Positions 39,373 to 51,800 of a stretch of 64,000 bases of DNA are shown here, piece after piece. The stretch spans positions 6,902,994 to 6,966,993 of the forward strand of contig JABAKD010000019.1 in NCBI GenBank assembly GCA_012845835.1. The letters run 5' to 3'. Source of the stretch: Undaria pinnatifida (taxonomy: Eukaryota > Sar > Phaeophyceae > Laminariales > Alariaceae). The notes under the pieces were generated by a model. That model was not told the DNA's origin, made no database searches, and saw nothing but the letters and a program-made list of their open reading frames with translations. The translations under genes were made by a program, and so were the position numbers. The number at the start of each line of letters is the position of its first letter. The stretch's first letter is position 1.

Positions 39373-39984
39373 TGTCCACGGCGAAAAAACGACCAAAAAC
39401 TGGGGTCCCCCGCCCTACCGCTGCCTGGGGATCAAACGATTTTTTCCGACAAGAGGGTCTGTGTGATGGTGCCTTCCAACAGGCAGGGTTGCGGGGCTAT
39501 TATATCCTGTTTTTCGCGAGTTCCTACGTAGCATCAGGAGTTAGTTCTATTCCGCACAAAAAAAGTTTATTTTTCATAAATACATTGAACGCGCAACTCG
39601 ATGAACAATTCACTATCGGCTAGGTTTACATATTATTCATATACTTCGATGTATATATTGATGTCATTGATAATAGTGGGTGAGCGAAAACAAATCCGCG
39701 CTGCCCGTCCGTCTGTCTGTCTGACCATCCGAAAAACTAAAAGGGCCGTTCCTAACGAGCACCACAAATGTCAGGAATCCTGACAGAAAAACGTGACATT
39801 TTCACGAATGAATCGTGTTATTTGCCAGGAATCCGAGGACTTTTGAATCGCTTTGACAACACTTCCCATCAAAATTGGTGCCAGGATTCCCGATTAAAAA
39901 AAACGCGATTTTTTTTTGGAAGCGTGACATTTCAGATTTTCAAAATGTCAGGAACCGTGACATTTTGTCAGGATTCTGTTGAAG

Positions 39985-40330
39985 AATTAGTGGGGTATTA
40001 GTCCGTTTGACCACTTGCCAAAGGTGAACCAATAGCTTACCCAAATGAGCCTTACAACACTCTCCCCCTCTGAAACGGCGGGATAGCAGGTCGGCCGGAT
40101 ATTCGGGCGGACCCTGTCAATATTCAAGCCGTTTCATTCCCTGGGTATACCGGGGAGAGTATTTTTCAAGTTCGACATGGGATGTAGAATTTGAACTTAC
40201 GACCCCAAAAAAACATCGTCTGTCGACGACGTCATTTGCTAAGATATTAGTGGGGTATTAGTCCGCTTGACCACTTGCAAAAGGTCAACTCCAATAGCTT
40301 ACCCAAACTAAGCCTTACAACAATTCGTGA
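39985..40330 (-). repeat. tRNA-related SINE-like repeat, copy 1
   Basis: On the minus strand it shows a tRNA-like box A region (GGCAAGTGGTCAAACGG), a long variable-arm-like stem around GACGTCGTCGAC, and a T-arm-like GTCGTAAGTTCAAATTC, then a body shared with 59140-59570 ('aaacggcttgaatattg', 'ctgctatcccgccgtttca'). The arrangement head-body-second head suggests a composite or tandem insertion. Confidence 0.7.
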
Positions 40331-40444
40331 TCTTTTTTGCGTTCGTTAGGAACGACCCTCTAAATAAATGTCCTAAAAAAATGGTGTACCAAAAACACAA
40401 CAGCTTCGCCTCCTAATTGGAAACGGAAATACTGACAAGGCTGG

Positions 40445-40560
40445 GTTTCTTAATTGGGACAGGGTGCGTTCTACACTAACTTCAGTATAACGGTTCCCGG
40501 ATTTCTTATATCCCTGAAAATATATAGCCTACCAGGCCTTTCTTGATTGCTTGGTTTTAC
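40445..40560 (-). repeat. Dispersed repeat, inverse copy of 11745-11835
   Basis: Shares 'gggtttcttaattgggacag', 'cactaacttcagtataac' and 'ccggatttcttata' with the family in inverse orientation; 45545-45660 is a sister copy. Confidence 0.7.
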
Positions 40561-40741
40561 TAGCCTAATAGGCGCCCCGTGCTGTATTATTAGTAATAGT
40601 AGAGGGCACATGTGTATTGTACCACCCGTGAGTCCCGGTTGGCTCCGACCCCCAAGAACGTATTTTGTCCCGAAAAAATGGCTCGTGCTTCCTTGGAGTA
40701 AGCCACAGCGATTCCCTGCTGGGAAGAAGAAGCCGGGGGAG

Positions 40742-40997
40742 TGTGGCCAATGTCCTGGGGATGGAAAATTGACGAGTGGAGTAGGATAGATTATACGGCC
40801 CGGTAGCTAAAATGGAAAGAGGTGGGGAATTGAAATGGGGGAATGGTTCGCACAGGGTCGCAGGAGGACTGTGGCCAATGTCCTGGGGATGGAAAATTGA
40901 CGATGAGTAGGATAGATTGTACGGCCCGGTAGCTAAAATGGAAAGAGGTGGGGAAATGAAATGGGGGAATGGTTCGCACAGGGTCGCAGGAGAGATA
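40742..40997 (+). repeat. Tandem duplication, period 128 bp
   Basis: Two units starting 'tgtggccaatgtcctgggg' and ending 'cgcacagggtcgcagga'. The second unit continues into about 70 bp of flank (tacggaatggtatatata...). Diverged single copies are at 44180-44395 (same strand) and at 51310-51545 (inverse), so this is a dispersed family that duplicated locally here. Confidence 0.9.
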
Positions 40998-42920
40998 CTA
41001 CAGCGTTACGGAATGGTATATATATTCGATTTACGTCGGACCGGCTACGCTTTATTGCCGGTGGGCAAAAGTAACAATTATTATGATAATAATTCCCTTC
41101 CACTGCTAGCAGCTGCTCCATTTGATTTTGATTATTTTTTTCGTGAACACTGGACTTTCGTTCAGAAAAATGCAATTAAAGCATTTTGGCCCACACCTGA
41201 TGATGGAAAAGCACGAAATTCAAAGGAGGAGCAGTTTAGGGAATGCGCCTTTTTGGCTTGCCCTTAAGGAAGAAGACGTACACATTTTCCAAGCCAAACA
41301 AACCACACAATGGGCGTGAATATCCCAGATTTAGCGAAGCTCATCGTAATATCTTAACTGTGTATATGGGGCCATGTGCATGCCTTGTCTCTTTTATAAT
41401 GGAGGCCGAATTAGGTGATGGTAATGATATATCGATCGTTCGGCCATGCCGCAAGGGACGTTCACGCCAAGTATCAGCAACACCCCGCTTATCGGACTTT
41501 TGCGAAGGCTTCAGTTTTGACACTTGACGGCAAATAAATGGGGTTTTTTCGACTTTCTCAGATTCCAAAATTCTCACGTCGGCAAATAAAATAAATGCGC
41601 TGCATGCAGGCTCAGCAACGCTGCTGCCAAATTGAAGTTATAACATTTCCGAATTATTTGAGAATAATATGCCAGACGAGTTTGAAAAAGCGATTATTGG
41701 GCAGCCCAGCTCGTACTATAGACTACACGTGTACTACTACTGCTGCTATGAAATTCGTGTCGTGTGCACATAAACACCTACAACTCCGTAACTACGGAGA
41801 GAAATGTAAGGATCGTTTGGAATTTACATTTATACCCCCCACTGGTCCGTACACTTCGGTTCGGAGTGAGTGGTACATCACAGCTGTTAGGGGTTGCACT
41901 TTTTTGGCCAAAAAGTCCCTGGGCGATTGAGCTCCTTAAGAGAGGAACTAAACTACGGTTAGTTGAGCAGTTTGACGAGTACACATTGTTTTAGAACTAG
42001 GGCATGGAAGCTTGGTCAGGATGTGTGTGCGAACGGATGCCTTCACAGCCTATTGTGTCGGGTGAGATATTTAGCTCCTCATGCGAGGACCTCAGGGACT
42101 TTTCCTGCACCCCTGCCGTGGGATGGCTCAGGTGTCACCCTTTTACGAACTACCCGGGTACTCGCGAGTACTACTCGGCTTGTAATACCCGTCAAGGGCA
42201 CGACTAACTCTTCACACTCGCCGAGTATTCGGGCCACGGGTACCCTGTTTGAATGAGTGCCCAGGAACCCGTTGGTTTACCTTGGGAACTCCGGGGATGG
42301 CAACATATAATCCCCTAAATCACGTCCCCTGAGCCGTATTTGTTACATCTTTTCCAGGAAACCCTTCTCAGAATAAAAAGGCTGTCTCGCATGTCCCGGG
42401 TACCCGGGTACCCGTTAGTTTGCCTTGGAAACTCCGGGAATGGGCATGGCAAATTGTCAATATCTTGATCACGTCCCCGCTGGGGGGCGTGTTTCGTACC
42501 GTTGCGTTGTTAACCCTCCATTCGTTCCAACCACGATCGATCAAATTTGTCCCGGATACCCGGGTGTTAGACGGGTACCCGGATGTTGGACGTGGGCACC
42601 CGACTGTTAAACGGGTACCCGGGTACCCGCAAAAAATAGTCATGAGCACTGGGCAGTACCCAGGTATTTTTTCCCCGAAGTCAAAGGCTACCCTTTTACC
42701 ACGGGCACTCGGCGGGCAACACCTCTAATCACAGCAAACTATTACTAATACGACGAGTACTGCTATGCCCTACCCATAATACAGTACCACTATGCACAAC
42801 GCAGATCTAGCGCCACCGGCGGAGCCATGGCCGTACCGCTAGAAAAATAAAAACGGAAACCATGTGTAAGGTTTCTATAGGTGGGCCTACTTTACTCCAA
42901 TTTCACGCCCCAGATATAGC

Positions 42921-43134
42921 TACAGTAGTGGTCCCTCTATAGTGCCGGTTGCCGCTATAGTGCCGGAATTAACGGCACTATAGCGGAAACCGGCACTACT
43001 CCGCATACTGCCGCTACTGGTTGTTCCTATGTGTGCCAAGCGATTTTATAGGCACTATAGCGGCCAACTAGCACTACTCAACCAGCACTATAGAGGGACC
43101 AACCACTACTATAGAGGCACCAGCCACTACTGTA
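42921..43134. mobile_element. Best-preserved CACTATAG-type MITE
   Basis: Ends TACAGTAGTGG / CCACTACTGTA are perfect 11 bp inverted repeats, next to TCCCTCTATAGTGCCGG on the left and 'cactatagagggacca' on the right. The core includes 'gccaagcgattttatagg'. CAGT after a TA dinucleotide is typical of Tc1/mariner-like elements, so the TA may be the target duplication. No transposase. Confidence 0.8.
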
Positions 43135-43666
43135 ATGTACACCCCCCTCACACAAAAAAACACCTACTGCTGTGCTCACCGATCATGACCTTGACAATGA
43201 CTGCCGACTGCAACGAAGGCTAAAAAATATCAACATGCTCATACCCACTCGATCGCGAACGAGTGCTTGCCCAGCGCCGCGCAACTATAAACGTAGATTG
43301 TCCCCAAAAACATGGTTACAACGGATAACGTGAGGGGGGCAAACTCTCATGCCTAGACCTACTTGATCGCGGACGAGTCATTTACCAGGCGCCGCGCAAC
43401 GATATTGAAGGCAGCGTGATGAAGCCATGAGCGAGCGCGGGATCAGACAGCCAGCAGGCACACATACACGCCGGGTGACACGGTATCCCCTCCCCCCTCC
43501 CCCCCGATGCGGCGTAATGGTTTACAGCAAGCGTCCCCTCATTATCGCTTGTCTAAACAACATGAACCCGTCCTCTTCTCTCAGAACGCATCAGGCGGGC
43601 AGCAAGAAACTAATGGAACAAATACAACTCTAAATACACCCTTATACCTTCACACGGGTTGATGAC

Positions 43667-43760
43667 CGATCCACGCGACGAATACGTAGCTCAGGCAGGT
43701 CACCGCGAGCAGACCACCAGTCAGTGCGAGGGGATCCATATATCCTTCCACACTGTACCC
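43667..43760 (-). CDS. Possible terminal exon of the amine oxidase (membrane-anchor-like)
   Basis: After an acceptor-like CGGGTACAG on the minus strand, one frame reads VEGYMDPLALTGGLLAVTCL then SYVFVAWIGHQPV and a stop: a hydrophobic helix of about 20 residues. The phase (2) does not match the last confirmed exon (45818-45702, ending in phase 0), so another exon would have to lie between. A second candidate end is AIRSGVFRSQ... on the minus strand near 44060. Neither is proven. Confidence 0.25.
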
Positions 43761-44179
43761 GACAGCCACCCCGGGGAAGAAGGCAGGGTGTCGCCTGGCG
43801 ACCACAGGTCGATATGGGGGCGAAAAGCATCCCCCGCCAGCCTAGATTTCATCGCCCCTCCAGGGCAATACCTTACGCTCACGATACCAGCCTATAGCGT
43901 GCTTGGTGGGTGCGCGTGGATGAGCACGGGCACGCCCCAATACCCTGTGCGCTGGTTACCGCACAGCAGTCGCACGAACTAGGGCATCTTGTTCTCGCCC
44001 GTAGCGCATGTGTTTTCCTTTGCCTCGGTGTGTTGGCTCCGGAAAACCCCGCTACGGATAGCCTGTACGCACGAGAGGAACACGTGGCGGTTATTAATGA
44101 ATTGCGCCGAGTGCACAGGTGAAAGCTAGCCCTGAGAGACCGCCAGGCCGCTATGGGGGAAGGGAGGAACAAGCCGGAG

Positions 44180-44395
44180 GACTGCGGCCAATGACCTGGG
44201 CATGGAACATTGATGAGGGGTATCATATATTATGGCTGTAAACGTGAAAATATATGGGAAAGGGGAATTGGGAAATGGTTGGCAAAGAGTAATAGGAGAG
44301 ATGCTATTTATTTACGGAAGGATGCTCTTTTTATACCGGAACGGTATCTGCGTTACATTGTCGGAGGGAAAAAAATATAATATTAACATAAGGTT
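44180..44395 (+). repeat. Diverged copy of the 40742-40997 repeat family
   Basis: 'gcggccaatgacctgggcat', 'gggaattgggaaatgg' and 'aggagagatgct' follow in the same order, and the homology continues into the flank seen after 40997. A third copy, inverse, is at 51310-51545. Confidence 0.75.
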
Positions 44396-45117
44396 TTTGC
44401 GCCTGACGACGCAACGCTTTGTCAAAGCGATCCTAAGACCATGTCCCAAAGAATGCACCGTGTTCTAATTGTAGTGGTTGTATTAGGCTCGTTTCGCTAG
44501 TCAGCCGACTTGCTGACCTACATGGGGAAAATCGTGCCTGCTGTAGAAGGCAAAAATGCTTGGCACAGGGTATCCAAAAAGCCTTCGTAACGAAAGCAAA
44601 AGATAATACAGAGTCCAGCACATCCAGTGGGAATGAAACGTAGCACGGAAATCATACACGAACACACCGTTTGTACCGATTAATATTACGGAGGACGATA
44701 GTAAATAGGACCAAATATTGTCAAGTAAAAATAGATGAATATATAGGTTTTTGTCTCCACCGTAGGTCCTATTTACTAGGGTCCCCCGTAATAGCTGAAG
44801 AAAAACGTCTGTGCCGATTAATAGCTAAAGCTTCATTAATTACTTATTAACGTTACCCCCCCTATGTTTGATCGTGATCGGTATACTTGTACCAAAGGGT
44901 GAGCATGATTGTGTGCGCGGTCACCAAGAGGGGAGGGCGAGCGTCGCGGGGGGGGTTGATGCAATCGTGCAATTGTCTTCTTTTCTTTTTTAGGGGAGTT
45001 TTTATTGAGGGGGGTAGTTAATTAATCATTTTTGCGAAAGAGGGACACGATATGATGTGTGGCCCGACAGCTCGAACGATTCCGTTCACCACATGTCGCC
45101 ATACATATCATACTCGT

Positions 45118-45314
45118 ATTATAGTAGTTGTACCTCTATAGTGCCCGTATGCGCCAGCCGGAAATACCGTCACTATTCGCAGCGGCAGCCGGCACTACTC
45201 CGTATACTGCCACTATTCGCTGTTCTCATCTGTGCCAAGGAATTACACAGGCACTACAGAGGGCAACCGGCACTACAGAGGGAAAACGGCAATATAGAGG
45301 GACCTCTGCTTTAG
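45118..45314. mobile_element. CACTATAG-type MITE
   Basis: Begins TATAGTAGTTGTACCTCTATAGTGCC (in parts) and ends 'tatagagggacctctg'. It has the core 'gccaaggaattacacaggca'. Same family as 42921-43134. Confidence 0.75.
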
Positions 45315-45544
45315 CAAGCATTATCTAGTGGCGAAATATCCTCCACACAAGTTGAGCATCAATCGGGTTTTTTTCGCTAAGATCTCACAGGGCAACGTGT
45401 ACGCTGTGGCTTATTAGAACGTAAACTTCCTGTCCCAGCAAAAACCACAAATGCGGAGTCCTGTACGGCGTTTCACGGGGTGCGCGGATGTTCACCCGTT
45501 CTAGTACAGTACAAGACAGCTGATTAAAAACGTAAACACTCTCC

Positions 45545-45660
45545 CAGGCCGGTTTTCTTATTTGGGAGAGGCGTGCGTGCGTTCTGCGCTATTTAATAAC
45601 TTCAGTGCAACGACTCCCGGACTTGTTATATTCCCGAAACTCTCAACCTGCCTTTCTTAT
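45545..45660 (-). repeat. Dispersed repeat, copy of the 11745-11835 family
   Basis: 'ggttttcttatttgggagag', 'aataacttcagtgcaac', 'tcccggacttgttata', in the orientation of 40445-40560. Ends about 40 bp below the last confirmed amine oxidase exon, inside its next intron. Confidence 0.7.
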
Positions 45661-45701
45661 TACCCTGTTCTTAGCGCGTGTCCTGTGTTGTTTTACCTTA
45701 C

Positions 45702-45818
45702 CTCTTCTGCTACCCTTTTCCCTGCGTTGAAGGCACCCTCCATTAGCCCCGCGTGATCCCTGTCAGTCTCCGCAGCGGACAACCACACCCTCGGATGCCC
45801 GCCCGAGGTCGCGGAGCC
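45702..45818 (-). CDS. Amine oxidase exon (flavin loop near the C-terminus)
   Basis: Acceptor TTGACAG, 39 codons: GSATSGGHPRVWLSAAETDR, HAGLMEGAFNAGKRVAEE. Matches the family's G.L.FAG.ET.....GYMEGA..SG.RAA, except that the usual FAGTET is LSAAETD; the Glu and the GLMEGA helix are kept. Donor GAG/GTAAGG, so at least one more exon is expected. Confidence 0.9.
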
Positions 45819-48800
45819 CTGTCAACCGCAAAAACATGTGGGGGGGGGGTAGTGGAGGGGGGGCGTTAATGTAGGGGTCCCGTGGCAGTTTCAGAGAACA
45901 AAAATGGGTAACTGTTCCCGCATCTTCTCGACACAACGGCATTATACGGCATTATACGTATGAAGGGCATAATAGGCTGTAAAATATATACTTGGGAGGG
46001 GAGTTGGAGGGGGCTGGGGGTGGTTGGGGGGGGTTGGGGGGGGGGTGCTATCAGATTCCACCCCAGCGGCAGCATACATTAAGACATGATAGATTGCGAA
46101 ATACCGTATACTTGGGTACGGGGGAGGGGTGGTTTCAGAGGCCGAGTTGTCAGTTTCAGGAATAACAGCTGAGCATATGTCTCAACGTACAGTAGTGGTC
46201 CCTCTGTAGCGGCAACCGGCACTACGCCGCATACTGCCACAACTGGTTGTTCCCATCTGTGCCAAGCGATTTCACAGGCACTGTAACGGGCAACCGGCAC
46301 AAAAAAGGAACTTCAACTGTACACACCTGTGCCAAACGATTTTACAGGCACTACTTGTATGGCAACCAGCACTCAACCAGCGCTATAAAGGAACGCCTAC
46401 TCTACTCACAAAGGGCACCCTCAGCTCGGCGCGTCCCATAGAGTCGTGCCCTCCCCCCGCAGCGCCTCCGTTGCCACTGGTGAGCGGCTGTTCGCTCCAG
46501 CGGTGAGAGGAGAATGTCAAAGGAGATCCGCCCTCCGCCCCAAACATGCGCGTCAGCTGCTCCAACACCTGTGTGTGATATCATACAGGGAAGACAGCAA
46601 CAAAAACACTCAACTTTATAACGCAAGAAACTAACATTTGATTGAGAAAAGGTCATGTGGGTCAGCTGCTGCTGCGTCAACATCTAAGAGGGAAAAAACA
46701 AAAAGGTCAAGTTCGTTAGTCAACTCCCGCAACACCTAGATGGAGGGGACAAAAAACAAAGAACAAAAAGCGAGGTCATCTGCATCAGCCGCATACTGCA
46801 ACACTTAAGACAGAGGGGGGAAATACGAGGTAGCGTTATATGATGTCCCCGTGTCCCCCTCTCTTTGCTGCAGAGGCGTTACTGTTCCGCTCGACGGGCA
46901 ATTCCTTATTCTTCGGCCGAGGTGCATTGTTTTTGATTTTCCCTGCAAGGGTCTTGGCTTGAGGAGTTCTATAACCCACCGACAAAACTGGGCTTGATAA
47001 CAACGAAAGGGCAACGCGATGCACAATGGCATATGCCCTAGCCTAGGTATAAAACAAGAAAAAAATGAACAAAAAAGAATAAAAAAAAACGAAATTCCGG
47101 CGATATTTTGGGTTAAGAAGTCCCAAAATTCCGAAAATATGTGTTTTCGCCAAGAAAATGCTACTTTTATCGTGTAGCAGGCGTCATGTCTGCGTTACTA
47201 TCATACCTGCTGCAACACCTCCTGGAAAAAAAAAAAGGTCTTGGTGGGTCAGCTACTGCAACACCTATAACATAAGGGGGGGAAAACGAGGTCGAGTCGC
47301 CCTTACGCTTTATACGAAGCTTCGATTACGCTAGTTTTTCGTTTTAAGCAAAGATCGGGCGTTCGTAAGAGCACAAAAGTAGAACAATTGTTTGCGTTGG
47401 AGGCCAACGAGTTTAGTTGGGGGGGGAACACGGTAGCGTATCTTTGTCATCTTCCTTGGCCAGCAAGAAACATAAAAAAATCAGCAGGGTTTCCACAGGG
47501 CTTGATCCGATCCGCGGGCAGGGCCAGGAGATGTTGAAAATGTCATGGGTTTAGGCGGGTAGGGTAAAGTCAGGCCACGTCGGGCCAGGAGCTTGAAAAA
47601 AAAAAAAACGGGTCAGGTCGGCTCACCCCGACCCGACCCGACCCGACCCGACCCGCGAGAAATAGCCAGATCCGCTGAAGGCCCAGATAAGCAGAAAGAA
47701 AGAACTGAAAGTGAAACTGCCTATTAATAGTCGTGCATCAGTGACGCTCCGTTCCGTGAGGTGGAAGGAAGCTGCAGGCCAGGCTGGTGGTAGCCCCGGT
47801 CGATGCGTATATTTTCGTTGAGATAATTGCAGAAACATTCTCAACAGTTTTTGTAGAGCATCTCATCGTCGAACAATTCACAGAAAGAGTGCTTGCTGCA
47901 GATGCAAAAAGGGCGTGGTGGCAAAAAACACGCTTGGCATGCGCGAGAGAAACAGCACCGATCGTCGCCATTTACTCTGCCGTGCATGCCACGCATGCAC
48001 ACACTAAAATGCATGCTACTAACAGTACTAATAGTACTAATAGTACAAACAAAACGGTAGAGGTCTGCGCACCATTTTTTCCTGAGGCCCCTAACCGTTT
48101 GAGGAGGTCTACTTGTCTTTTACCGCCTTCACTACTGGAGACCCTCTTTCGGGGACAAAATTACTTGGAATTAGTATAGGGAGGGATTTTGGGGCTCGAA
48201 AGGGGTTAAAAGGCAATAACGTATTTTTTCTTGTGGTAAACTGAAAGAACAACTCGATGAACAGACCCATGGACTAGCCATAAGAAACAAATAGTGTTAC
48301 ACTGTGAGTGGTGCAAAACAAGGAAATGGCGCATTCCGACAATTTTGGGATAACGCCTTCACAACAACTGGAAACCCTCTTTGGGGGACGAAATTACTTG
48401 AATTCAGTATAGGGAGGGATTTTGGGGCTCCAAAGGGGGTAAGGCAAAAACTTTTTTTTCTCGTAGTATTCCGAAAGTGCAACTCGATGAGGGAGGGATT
48501 TTGGGGCTCCAAAGGGGGTAAGGCAAAAACTTTTTTTTTCTCGTAGTATTCCGAAAGTGCAACTCGATGAACAGACCCATGGCCTAGCCATAAAAAACGA
48601 AGAGTATTAAAAAACAACTAGGACTATACGTAGTGGTGCAGAACAAAAAATGGCGCATTCCGACGGTAAGACACAATAGCATTCATTACACGTAGTGGTG
48701 CATAGCAAGAAAATGGCGCATTCCGACGATTTTGGGTTAACGCCTTCACAACTGGAAACCCTCTGTCGGGGACAAAATTACTTGGAATGTGGTATAGGGG

Positions 48801-51800
48801 GGGGTTCGGGGCCCTAAAAGGGGGTCAAGGAGCCCCGTCGTTCAGCGTTGTTTTCAGCCAAAAAGTGGTGTTGTATACCTTAATATCTCCATCGTAGCGC
48901 GCGCCACCAGCACCCGCCGGCCGTGCTGAGCGAAAGAGAGCTGATCGAAAAATGAAAAATCAGCGCAAGGACACATTCTACGATAAAGGTGCCCCATTGT
49001 TTGTTTTGGGAGGTCCTCGCGGGAGAAGCTGCATGTTTCACCTTAAAAAAAGCGTTGTTCTTTTTTTTCAACAAACTGAAGTCGCAATCCAATGAACAAA
49101 CAAACCCGTGTCGCAGCAATACAAACCCCGTCATTTTGAAGAAAAAAAAAAAAGAATTATTTTTCAACCATTTTGGGTTAAGGAACTTCGTCACTCCAAA
49201 AAAAAAAAAGGGTCGAAAAGAGCTACTACAGTGCTTTTATCGTAGCACGCGTCCAAGACATCGTGGCCTTTTCCCCAAACGCGTGATTACCTGTAGGCGA
49301 AGAATGTCGTCGACAGGCGGCTCTCTGCCGCCGATGCCGAACACAAAGCCGCAGAGCGCGTGGGGACCCTCACCGCCGTCCGGGCCGGACGAGTCGTATA
49401 ATTGTTGGATGGGTCCCCCCCCTGAGCTCAGCGCGTTGCCACTCATCCCTTGTTCCCTCCAGAACGGCCGCGGGTACGTGATCAGGACCTATACATTGAT
49501 TCGCCGAGAGAAAAACAAAACACAGGATATTACGATACGTGCAAAATGCGAGTTTTTTTTGGGGGGGGAGGGGGGCGGCGCCAAAAATGATGGTCAATTT
49601 TACAAAGCGCGCTGCGGATGACTAGTAATGGTTTGTTTTTTTTTGGCCCGCGTACCGATAGAAGGCATGCATCGTACGCCGGTCTTTTTTCGTCGGATGC
49701 TTCCTCGCCCCCTCGCGAGATCAATTCATTGCCACCCATCCCTTTGTTCCCTCCAGGACAGGCGTGGGCACGTTACCAGGGCTTATCTACGTTGTTATTC
49801 GTTATTGGAGGAAAGAATCGCCCGTTATTATATACGAGTGCCAAATCTATACTTGTTCGGGGTCTTCATGCGTCAGGTCTAAGTTCTCACGGGTCGCGTT
49901 GGTTGAGGGTGACTCGACGCGACCCGTGAGATGTCGAACACCTCCTGATCCGACCCGATTCGCCTCGCAAGACTTTGGAAACCCCCTAACCCCGACCCAC
50001 GGCGGGCGGGTCGTGACCAGTGAAAAAAAAACTGAAAAAATTGACGGCGCCAAAAAAAACAGCGGAACATTTGTGGTTCTAGGATAAGAAAATGAAGGCC
50101 TGCTCCATTCAAAGACCGACGGAATTGACTGCCTTGTACGTTGTAGTCGTGGCCCTCCATTTAAAAGGATAAAATGAAGGTTTGGGGGTTTGGGGGATCG
50201 GCAAGAGGCGAGGAGGAGGAGGAGGGGGGGGTGGGGGGTGGCAGATGCACACCCACGGCGTGAGGATGGAGCCTGGACGCGGCATAAGATTTCGGGGTTA
50301 AAGTAGATGGACATGTAATGGGAAGGAACGGTGGAGCAGGGAACGGTAGTAGAAGGTGGATTACAGCGATACTACCGTAAGCCGCAAGTAGGGACAGGGG
50401 GGAGGTAGGTTTCGTGCATATATTTCCTGTCTCGTAGGTTTTCCCCTGGTTTGCTTCTCGTACTTTTTGGGAACGTCTTGTGATTAATATGAGGTATCGA
50501 CGTTGAAGCTCGTGCTGCACATTCCATTGCCGGGTAGCAAACGTGATCATATTGGAGGTTTGTTAAGGAGCCCCGCAATTACTGGGTTACCTTCAATAGG
50601 GCATAAAGTTAGTTTTTCCATAGCCAAATATGCTGTTGTTGATGTTCACCCCTGACAACATCCGTAGAACAAACGAGCGGCCGGTGTATCACGCAACTTG
50701 CAAAGATGAGTATCAACCCCAAATATATCGAACTCACTCTGTTTAGAAGTTTATTTTTCAAATATAATGATCCATGAGGCCAGATGCAGCCGTTCCAGCA
50801 CATTTTTTCCGCAGGGGAAGATGGATGCTACAGGATTGATATCGAATACCAGTGACAATAATCCATGGGTATCATCGGTAGTGTTCTGCCGTCTGCTAAG
50901 AAACATTTCTGACAGGCAACGAACGTTCCTATAGGATGGGAGCTACGATAGGAGGTACCTAAAACTTTTCGGCTAGAAAGAAAAAACCGAACCACGGGAC
51001 TTCTTAAACCCACCATCGTCGGAAACTGCGATAAAACAGTTGCTGCATTTTTTTTTGGTTGTATGTACACCTGCAGCCCATGGGATTCTAACTAAAATCG
51101 TTTTAACAACGTCAGTCGTGAGTTCGACAAGTTTGGGGTCTGCTTACCGGGTGGCACTTTCGTACGTTCTCCATATTTTTTTTCAACATTTTCTGAGTGT
51201 AGAGCTCTCTCGAGTGAAAGGCCGTAACATGCAGCCAGCCAGCTTCCACGACAACAACTCATCAGCTGGTTGATCAGGACCGATCGTTTTGTAGGAGAAA
51301 AAACACACACCGGTCGTCGTCATTATGTTTGCCCTCCGACCACGTACGTAGCGCAGAAGCCGTTCCGATATGGACCGAATATCCTTCGGTAAGGCAGCAG
51401 TATCTCTTCTATGACTCTCGGCCAACCAGTCCCTACAATTTCTCCTCCCCACGCCTTTTCGGTTATTGGCTGTAACACAGTTTATCCTATTCCTCATCAA
51501 AGTTCCATCCCCAGGTCATTTGGCCGCAGCCCTTTGGCTTCTTCAATCAACTGTGTCGTCGGAGGAAGCATAATGCGATAGTGGACCTACTGTAAGTTTC
51601 AACAGGCCCCTCCAGTTGAGGAGTTGGATCACAATATCTCACACAATATCTCACACAATATCTCACACAATATCTCACACAATGTCTAACACAATATCTC
51701 GCACAATATCGCACACAATATCGCACACAATATCGCACACAACATCTCACACAACATCTCACACAATATCTCACACAATATCTAACACAACATCTCACAG

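Larger units (their letters stand above)
33035..43660. other. Intergenic region between TM9SF and the amine oxidase
   Basis: No conserved coding exon recognised on either strand. It holds the repeats listed separately, plus weak copies of the family with 'ttttgggttaaggagccccgt' and 'tatcgtagcacgcgtcc' (for example 33750-33930 and 38950-39035), and homopolymer runs. The stretch 35250-38530 is G/C-run rich with no structure beyond the C-run at 35458-35472 and the G-rich block at 36988-37030. Confidence 0.55.
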
